Source: Mesostigma viride (Eukaryota; Streptophyta; Mesostigmatophyceae; Mesostigmatales; Mesostigmataceae). Taken from it: DNA of 64,000 nucleotides. Positions 57,081-64,000 of this stretch are shown one piece after another. Under the pieces are notes generated by a model. It searched no databases and was not told the DNA's origin. It saw nothing but the letters and a program-made list of their open reading frames with translations. The number at the start of each line of letters is the position of its first letter. Positions within the stretch are counted from its first letter, which is position 1. Made by a program: the position numbers and the translations under genes. The stretch covers positions 1,021,795-1,085,794 of the forward strand of contig RPFO01000246.1 in NCBI GenBank assembly GCA_009746045.1, read 5' to 3'.

Positions 57081-57284
57081 TCCCATCATAGATGGGCGCA
57101 CGTGCCCATAGGCGTGCTAAGCTTAAGTGGGCCACGTGCTAAGCTAAACCTTAATACCTGATAGTAGTGGCTATCCTCAGGGGCAAGAACCTCCACCTGC
57201 GGGCTTCTACCCTGTCTAGCATTGGCAGCAGGGGCCGTGGGGAGAAAACAGGAGAATGCCCCTCAGGAGAAGGTGCTTATCGCA

Positions 57285-57600
57285 GATTAATTAATTAATT
57301 AACTAATTAATTAATTAATTAGAAACATAACTCCGTTGGGAGTACATGTAGCACATATCCCGGAGAAGGGGCATATGGCTTTTAATACATTCTGGGCTCC
57401 TTCCTGCAAGAGTGGAATGTAAGCAACACTTGCTCTAGGTGCCTCAAGGGCACCAGCACCACCATGCTGTCTCAGGTTCAACCCAACTAAGCCCGGATCC
57501 CGGCACGGGGGAGGAAGATCATCATGGCTATACAAGAGCTAGGGCATGGCTTCTCGACAGAGAGCATCTCTCTGCATAGGCATGGCATGGCTAAATTCTT
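57285..57600 (-). mobile_element. LINE 3' end with long AATT tail, antisense
   Basis: The tail attaattaattaattaac at about 57288-57321 is followed by aaacataactccgttggg and the antisense 3' UTR up to the catggcatggc hairpin. It is the best preserved reference for this 3' end. Confidence 0.7.
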
Positions 57601-57757
57601 CTATCGCAGATGGCAGCCCGTTACTCAGGACTTGTCAATCATGAGGGTGGCATGAGGGTGCAGAGTACGGATAGTAGTCCGAGAAGCCACGTGCATTAGA
57701 GTAGAGTACAGCTCAGTCAGATGAGGACTATATGCCCCTCTAGTGGCTATATGGTTG

Positions 57758-57765
57758 TCTCCTTG
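57758..57765 (+). mobile_element. 8 bp element T micro-insertion
   Basis: TCTCCTTG lies between perfect copies of ATATGGTTG (57749-57757 and 57766-57774). The junction again reads ggttgtctccttg. Confidence 0.6.
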
Positions 57766-57939
57766 ATATGGTTGGGGAATCATGCAGACGATACTTGTAA
57801 CTTTCCTGCATGCTCTTATTTTTCTAATGAGATTAACGTAGTGCTCCGTGGCATGCCCATGCGCATGACACGCAAGTACTTACTACAGACCTGCCCACAC
57901 GATTGATACAAGGTATCGATATGTGGCTGCCGAGAATGC

Positions 57940-58090
57940 TCATTACTTTCGACTCCGGCCATGAAATTTAGTCGGGTTGATTGCATTCGACTCGTCTTTT
58001 GATGACGAACACGCTGATCTAATTTTCTGCAGCTATCGCCTCCGATTTCGTACGCTACTGACATCGGCCTGCCCAGAAGATATCTATCTT
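57940..58090 (+). mobile_element. 5' leader fragment of the ORF1-only element family
   Basis: The run gaaatttagtcgggttgatt to aattttctgcagctatcgcc resembles 8238-8320, the leader before ORF1 at 8323. The rest of the element is missing here. Confidence 0.45.
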
Positions 58091-58109
58091 TTTCGGCTCG
58101 ATATCGGGC

Positions 58110-58945
58110 GGCATTAAAAAATTAAATTAAATTATAACATGCCTCTGTTGGGAGATCATGTAGCACATATTCCTTGATGGGTGGGTGGCCCGCCGGAGTG
58201 GAGGGAGCCGCGTAATCGAACTAACCTAACTCTAAGCTATCTAGTCTAGAAAAATCCTAACTACACTACTCATCAAAACGCCGCCTCCTCTTGGGGGGAG
58301 GTGGCTTGCCCACAGGGGCTGGTGTGTGAGCCAGACCCTTGACAATCCTCTGCCACCGCGTCTTGTTCTACATGGCAGTCCAAAGAAGGGAGAGAGAGTG
58401 GATGCGGTGTTCAAACTGGGCTGGGACCACTAGGTCGGCCAGCAACATCTGGATGTAGTTCGTGATATGCTTCCCTACCCTTTTGGGAATGCCCTTGGGG
58501 CCAGGCCAGGTCAGAATATGCCGCCCTGGCTGGCCAAGCCGCTGGGGGCCGGCCAGACCAAGGGCGCCGGTGTCGACCTGGCTGGTGCGAGCAAGGTGTC
58601 CTACAAAAGCTATCCTACGCTGCCTAATCTCGTCCGAAATACGAGGCATACCCTGATACAAAGACTCTAATTAATGACGGGCGCTTGGAAAACCCTACAT
58701 TCAGGACCTGTTGGAGCATCCTGTAAGGCCGTGCCGTCTAGCTTAGCTGCCAGTGTTGGTCTGATTGTCCACGCCTCGGCGCCATACGTGAGCACCGTGA
58801 GGACGAGGACCTTGAAGAGCATGCGCTTGCGGTGCTCGCCCAGGCCCTTCGAGCGCCAGTAGGTGTTGAGCGAACGGAGCCTGGCCCAGGCCAGGCCGAT
58901 GTGGATGTCCACATCATCTGCGGTGTCGATCAGGGAGCCAACTCC
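58110..58945 (-). mobile_element. 5'-truncated LINE, RT C-terminal region and 3' UTR
   Basis: On the minus strand it reads GSLIDTADDVDIHIGLAWAR, MLFKVLVLTVLTYGAEAWTI, then RRIAFVGHLARTSQVDTG and ends with a Pro/Arg-rich tail (PPPPKRRRRFDE) near 58268. The 3' UTR and (TTTAA)n-like tail are at 58115-58265. There is at least one frameshift near 58665. It is the same family as 26085-26440. Confidence 0.75.
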
Positions 58946-59025
58946 CCAACAGTTTGAACGGCATTCCGCCCGTGAATAGCACGCCCTGCAACCCCAACAT
59001 AGCATACGTCCTATTAATCGTAGCT

Positions 59026-60065
59026 ATGGAGGCCACAGCTGCAACACCTCCCGCTACTGACACCCGCTCGCTGGATCAGTCGTTCTCGAGGAATCCCGCT
59101 CTGCAGCCGACACCGCTCCCGACGCCAACAAAAGGCCGCGCACCAAGGAAGCCATCTCCATGGACGCCGATGCTCACCCCGCGCCTGCAACCCCACCGCC
59201 TGCACCATCTGCTTGAACCAAGTATACAAGCATCGGAACCCGCCTGGAACCGGCGGATCGACGACCTTGCTGCCTTTTACACCGTGTCGGCCGACTTCAT
59301 GAAGCTAGTCAACATCCTTAAAACCCGGTACGTCGAGGCCGACGACAACATTCGACACGTACCCCGAACCGGCGCGCCGGGCCGTATATGACAGACGACC
59401 CCCCTGCCGAATAGCGGCATTGGGAGGACGCCCAGCTCCGCACCGCCTGCCTCCCAACCTGCTGCCCGGAGCTTTGCAACCCGCTGGCGACCATCGCTGC
59501 CGCACCCGACGCCGCGGCCGATGCCGACATCTCTGCCACAGCAGCCAACCCCGCTGAGCTGCTCTGTGCTATGCAGCGGTCACTCACCTCAGTGCAAGGT
59601 GAGATGAAGTCCATGGCTGCTGCATCCAGATGGGAGGCTCTTTGGGCCATCCTATCTAAGCTCTGAATCGCGTGCGCCCAGCATTTATTGCTGCCATTCG
59701 CCAGCTGTATGAGGGCTCACAGGCAGTAGTGCGGACTGCCGAAAGGCACCACCCCACCACTCCCCCTTCACCACGGGGTGTGGCAAGGTTGTGTCCTGTC
59801 CCCATACCTGTTCATTATTGTCGTGGATCACGTCATGAGCCAGGCACGTGCCCGCTTTACTGCTCTTAACGGGGGTTCGCGCCCGGCTTGGACTTCCTTA
59901 ACGATCGCGAATATGGCGGCGGTGGCCCTGGTTACCGCCTGCATGTCCGACCTAATTTATGCCGATGATACCACCCTCATCGGGCGCCCCGGCCGAGCAC
60001 ATTCAGACCTGGCTGGACTGCCGTCTGGGCTTGGAGGCGGGCGAGGGCGGTGGGTTGGAGATTAG
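59026..60065 (+). pseudogene. LINE remnant joining ORF1 start to RT centre
   Basis: An ATG at 59026 begins MEATAATPPATDTRSLDQSF, with a segment SADFMKLVNILKTRYVEADD, like ORF1 N-terminal parts. From about 59680 RT sequence follows: AFIAAIRQLYEGSQAVVRTA, WQGCVLSPYLFIIVVDHVMS and LIYADDTTLIG near 59955-59985. The endonuclease and the first RT blocks are missing, so there is an internal deletion, plus frameshifts. Confidence 0.7.
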
Positions 60066-60580
60066 TGTCAAAACTGATCGAGGCGATGGTGATTGGGGCT
60101 ACCAGCTCCCCGCCGAAGCCCCGGCTGCTCGGGGGTGGTCCCACGCGGAATGGGGTAGATTTTTGCAAGAAAAAAACGCTAATTTCAATCGTCCGAAAAC
60201 CGGACATTGCGCCGAAATTCTTGCCGAAAATTTGGCAGCCGAGCGAATTTTTCGCCGGACGGACTTTGCGCCGAAATTTTTTGTCTGCCGTGCTTCGAAC
60301 TCAACCGACTCCTGCTGTTGCGTGCACTTTGTCCGATGCCTGCAGGCCACGCACGAATTTTGCGACCGAAATATGACGACTAGACAAGTTTATCGACGAC
60401 CTACATCGATCTATTGCCACTTTTGAAGTCCTTGGCTTGCTAGCAGCTTTTGATTATCAATGCCGGGAACAAAATTGTCGAAATTTTTTATTGAATCAGT
60501 ACATATATGTGCACATGGCCGTAATTGTATCATTCTCAATTTTGACATTGTCGGAGTATTTGACAACTTAGGCATTGCGC
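60066..60580. other. spacer with gcgccgaaatt repeats
   Basis: Loose repetition of ttgcgccgaaatt and ttgccgaaaat at 60205-60285. No gene is supported. Confidence 0.35.
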
Positions 60581-61183
60581 CTAGAAAAAGGTGCCCCATC
60601 CGTCGATGTCAAAATCGCCGAAGGAGTACACTCCCTGGTACTGGTCTCCCCTGTAGTTGGGAGGCTCGCCTGTATACATTTTCGTGTTCCACTTGGCCCC
60701 GCCGTTCTCCGCAGCAGCCAGGAACTCCTGCTGGGCCTCGGCCCTCAGGCGCATCATTGATACATTGGGAGAGCCCGGAATTTCCGTGCTCTCCACCACC
60801 ACTCTCGCCTGATTGTCAGGCACGCATTGGTAAGCAGGGTTCAAATCTGAATCGGGTGGCACCAGATCGATCATGCCATTGCCGAACGCAATGACACCTG
60901 CACCCCACTGTGCAGAAGGTCCGAGCAACTCTACATCAATTCTGATGTTTGCAGCGTGCTCATTTTTGTCGACCATCACATAGGTATGCTGAGAACCGAA
61001 AATATTGCTCTGCTCCATTTGTGACAGTCTTAAATTTCGGCAAGCTTGGCTGCTTGCAATCGACAGGAAATTGGTGACCCCGACAGCCAGACGCGCAAGG
61101 GTTATCACTGCAGGTAGAACCCAAAATTTGTCGATAAGGAGTAATGGAAGGGCACGACCACCAGTCACTACTATTCGCTTCAC
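60581..61183 (-). CDS. unrecognised protein, probable last exon
   Basis: An open frame of 200 residues whose last about 150 look genuinely coding: SQMEQSNIFGSQHTYVMVDK, HAANIRIDVELLGPSAQWGA, GMIDLVPPDSDLNPAYQCVP, EAQQEFLAAAENGGAKWNTK and a Gly/Tyr/Asp-rich C-terminus ending DGWGTFF. The beginning (to about 61070) is doubtful. A CAG near 61112 on this strand could be an acceptor, so upstream exons may exist. In another frame upstream there is a Cys-rich run (CSDNPCASGC). I recognise no family. Confidence 0.4.
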   Translation of the reverse strand: MKRIVVTGGRALPLLLIDKFWVLPAVITLARLAVGVTNFLSIASSQACRNLRLSQMEQSNIFGSQHTYVMVDKNEHAANIRIDVELLGPSAQWGAGVIAFGNGMIDLVPPDSDLNPAYQCVPDNQARVVVESTEIPGSPNVSMMRLRAEAQQEFLAAAENGGAKWNTKMYTGEPPNYRGDQYQGVYSFGDFDIDGWGTFF

Positions 61184-61339
61184 CGGACACCTTTTTCAGC
61201 TTCCGGTTAAAATTCAGCAAGAGCAGCGGCGATTAGATACTAAATATTGCGTTATTGGTTCGTACCGTACCCAGACAAAAATTGTACTAGTGACGCAATT
61301 GTACTAGGCGGAATGACAACTGCGCCCGGCAAATAAGTA

Positions 61340-61552
61340 TTTATTGCTCAAACCCCACAAAAAACTTGTTCCGGAGCTGTTCGAAGCGAAGAGCAATGGA
61401 AGGGATCGGACCCTAGCCAGATTTGAGTGCGGAACATGATGGCTGGCCTACCTCACTCCGAACATTAATGTGGACCCGGGTTCGAATCCTGTCAGTGCTA
61501 TTCGCTTCGAACAGTTCCGGAACGATTTTTTTTGTGGGGGTGGAGCAATAAA
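61340..61552. mobile_element. foldback element with tRNA-like internal segment
   Basis: Arms of about 55 bp at 61340-61394 and 61497-61552 are imperfect inverted repeats (tttattgctc, aaccccac, gttccgga, ctgttcgaagcgaa). The loop contains cccgggttcgaatcctgtc, matching the T-arm/B-box of a tRNA, but no acceptor stem can be formed, so it is not a functional tRNA gene. Confidence 0.6.
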
Positions 61553-61667
61553 TTCTCGACATTTGCAGAAACAAATGTCGAATAGATTGTGCAAAAAAAT
61601 ATCGAAATCCTTATCATTATTTAAATATACAGCATAAAATTATGTTGCAGTAAAAAATAACTGTTAA

Positions 61668-63366
61668 CCCCTAAATGGTCTGGCTGCCGATTTTCCGCCT
61701 AAAACTGAGTTACAGCCGACACGTCGGCCCCTTCTCGGGGGACCAAATGCCGCGAAAACTATTGAGAATTAGGAAAAGTTTAGCTGAGAAGATCGAAAGT
61801 TTATAATTTTCCTCACAGCATGGTACTAGGGTTTGCATACTTCTGACAAAGTTATAGAGGTGTTCTGGTCGGTCAAAGTACAAGGGGTCAGGGTACTTTT
61901 TCGCGTACAACGTGCATTCCGGAAAACGACGACCTGGCCATGGCGGCTTGCGCCCACGCATGGCATTTACGTTTTCGTTCGAATTTTCTGACCAAACTCA
62001 GGAAATTGATTTTATACGACCTAAAGATGATACAGGCCAATTTTTGGTTCGCGGGAATGCCATTTGATAGGTGTCGGCAGCGTTCTTGCTGGAAAAAACT
62101 GCGATCAGGCCGGACGATAGAAACGTTGACAGCAATACCTTTCCGGCGTATTTTAAAGGATATATTGGTTTCTTTGTACTTTTTATGATACATAGTAGTC
62201 GTAAACGTGCAAGGGTGGCCAGAAATCGCCGAATCCAGCGACCATGCTGCACAACTTTGGCGTGCCGAAATGCGCCATTTTGCGGCCACCGCCTGGGCCA
62301 AGGTAACGCCATCCATGCCTGGTAAAGCTTAAGCATCGTTTTCCTATCGATGTTTGACGTTCATATATACGTTCTAGCTTGTGTAGCACATTCTTTTTGC
62401 ATTATTCATGCTCTTTCTTGACCCTGGCCTGGCCCCTTTCTAAAACACCCTTCTTAGATGCTTCCATCAGTCAGTTGACCTGCCACAGGGTGATGGTGAT
62501 AAGTTTTAGAGTCTGTATGGGTTTGAATACCTCCATATATGTTTGTTATACATTTCCCACACACATATTGCATGAGTGTGAGGCAGTTGGCTGGTCTCTG
62601 TGGCATCATCAAGCATGTAACCGGTGAGTAGAAGCTTCCCATTGTCAGCATGTGCCACCAGGTGTGCTGACCATCACCTGTCAAGCTATAGCAGCTTAGG
62701 CCTAGTTTATCCTTGCTAGGGCAGGCTGAAATAGGCTTAAAATCACTAGTTTGTTGGTGGCTGCCTCCTAGAATGCATGCCTTGCGTAGGGTATCCGTAC
62801 CACGTTACCTACGTGCATGGACAAGGTGGCACCTGCACATAGGTGCCATGTAAGGGCAGTGTGATGATGCAGTTATGTTTCCCCATCATTGTGGAAGGGA
62901 AATGTATTGTGTGGCATGGTTGGGGGCCATATTAGTAGGTATTAGTAGGTAGTATGCCCACCCCTACCCCCTTGGTTGCTTTTTACCACCGGTACCCCTA
63001 TGGGCTGTACTGGGTGTAACTGCTGGTATACCCACCCAAATGATGACCCCAATGGCTCAAACTGTTCAGCAACTAATTGTTTATCATCCCTGAAGTGGTA
63101 GGTGCCTAGCTCTTATAACATAATTCACAATGCACATTCTACCAAAAATGAAAACGCTCGTCTTGACCCCCCTGACTTTGACGGCAGTTATACATGGCCT
63201 ACCCTGCATATATGTAAGGTTGTGATATACCAACCCGAAGGGCAACTCATGGACATGCTTGGCCCCCAAGGACAGCCATTGGATATGGGTGGGTTGGATG
63301 GCATCTGGTTTGCAAAATTGTGAAGTTACAGCCGATGCATCGGCAGTATTTCTGCCCATTTAGGGG
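61668..63366. mobile_element. 1.7 kb TTAA-flanked inverted-repeat element
   Basis: CCCCTAAATGG at 61668-61678 and its exact reverse complement at 63356-63366 are the outer ends. TTAA lies immediately outside both (61664-61667 and 63367-63370). Further in, ctgccga and ttacagccga recur inverted at both ends. TTAA duplication with C-rich ends suggests piggyBac-like or Kolobok-like elements. No transposase domain is visible, so it is probably non-autonomous. Confidence 0.65.
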
Positions 63367-63547
63367 TTAATTGAAGGCCGCAAAAAATTATCAACTACCC
63401 GGCCAAACTTAACCACAGTTTGATCTCGACAAATATTTACAATATATGCGGCCACCTTTTTACACCCTACTGAAGCCTCACTCTAAAGATATAATACGAG
63501 CCGAAACTAGGGCGTCGTCTACCCGCAGCGAGACCCCAATTTCTTGT

Positions 63548-64000
63548 TTAAGTCGGTGCCGGCCCCTCCGGGGCTTCATCCTTGATCACCAGCGTAGTAA
63601 GCCACTTGTCGAGCTCCTTGCTCATCCTGATGTCGGCACACATTCCGTCGCTGCGCACGCGAGCTTCTAGCCGGAGAGCCGGAGCGACGCAGAGATAGCA
63701 ATTCACAAGCTCGGGCTGGCGTGACGGTGGCCAATCCTCAACGTTGAGCGTGAAATGCAGGGGGTCATGCTTATCCCGCTTCCAAATCCGAACGGGAAGA
63801 ATGCCGTTCCCGGCGAGGAACAGCTCCTTCTCCCGTCCGTTCCGGCCCTCGACCCACCTCTCAAAGTTCTCGTCTAACACGATCGGCCCGGCTTCGCTTA
63901 CAACCTCAGCCAACCAGAACGGGTGGATGGGATCGTGATCCGTGTCCTTGTCCGATGGAACTGCCACATAGTCGTGGAGTCTCATCTGCAGGCCCATCGC
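63548..64000 (-). CDS. unrecognised protein, partial, runs to the window edge
   Basis: The minus-strand frame is open from the window end to a stop near 63548. It reads MRLHDYVAVPSDKD, HPFWLAEVVSEAGPIVLDEN, RKELFLAGNGILPVRIWKRD-like segments with REKELFLAGNG and DPLHFTLNVEDWPPSRQPEL, and ends in an acidic/Pro tail. The opening (DYVAVPSD then PFWLAEVV) recalls BAH- or Tudor-like beta-barrel starts, but this is only a resemblance. Met at the edge could be the start, or ctgcag could be an acceptor. It may be a host gene or transposon protein. Confidence 0.45.
   Translation of the reverse strand, partial: AMGLQMRLHDYVAVPSDKDTDHDPIHPFWLAEVVSEAGPIVLDENFERWVEGRNGREKELFLAGNGILPVRIWKRDKHDPLHFTLNVEDWPPSRQPELVNCYLCVAPALRLEARVRSDGMCADIRMSKELDKWLTTLVIKDEAPEGPAPT

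Noticed and set aside
61441-61505. Candidate tRNA gene with gggttcgaatcc
   Set aside because: No acceptor stem or plausible anticodon arm can be formed. The segment is the loop of a foldback element.

Overview
This is a nuclear window from a eukaryote with spliceosomal introns. Recognisable genes are ordinary eukaryotic housekeeping genes, and non-LTR retrotransposons, DNA-transposon relics and long microsatellites surround them. Coding exons are GC-rich and spacers are more mixed. I cannot name the species. A multi-intron XPO7, an ISCU with a mitochondrial-type leader and an intronless KAE1 fit an alga or another free-living protist with a repeat-rich genome. That placement is inference.

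Layout. 1-3400: a doubtful exon and transposon tails. 3660-5036 (-): intronless TMEM41-type VTT membrane protein, head to head with the four-exon Fe-S scaffold gene ISCU at 5684-7381 (+). 7905-24680: a dense transposon nest. It holds an ORF1-only LINE-like element (8170-10179), a degenerate LINE with ORF1, endonuclease and RT on the minus strand (10350-16200), a second 5'-truncated LINE on the plus strand (21080-23637) split by a 511 bp inverted-repeat element, and copies of a retroelement ending in GGTTGTCTCCTTG, here called element T. 24680-27500: LINE 3' ends and unassigned sequence. 27706-28728 (+): KAE1/OSGEP. 30465-53913 (+): exportin-7, for which I reconstructed 26 exons in a continuous reading frame encoding about 1053 aa. 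54000-61000: further LINE, SINE-like and element T copies and a direct duplication that carries a SINE-like insertion next to its own empty site. 60581-61183 (-): unrecognised protein-coding exon. 61668-63366: TTAA-flanked inverted-repeat element. 63548-64000 (-): unrecognised partial gene.

The genes do not form a pathway. They are unrelated housekeeping functions: ER lipid scrambling, Fe-S cluster assembly, tRNA t6A modification and nuclear transport.

The most unusual signals are two. First, element T occurs as a ladder of copies sharing one 3' end, down to insertions of only 8-17 bp that carry target-site duplications. Second, the introns of XPO7 repeatedly begin with tandem duplications of the preceding exon end together with its 5' splice site.
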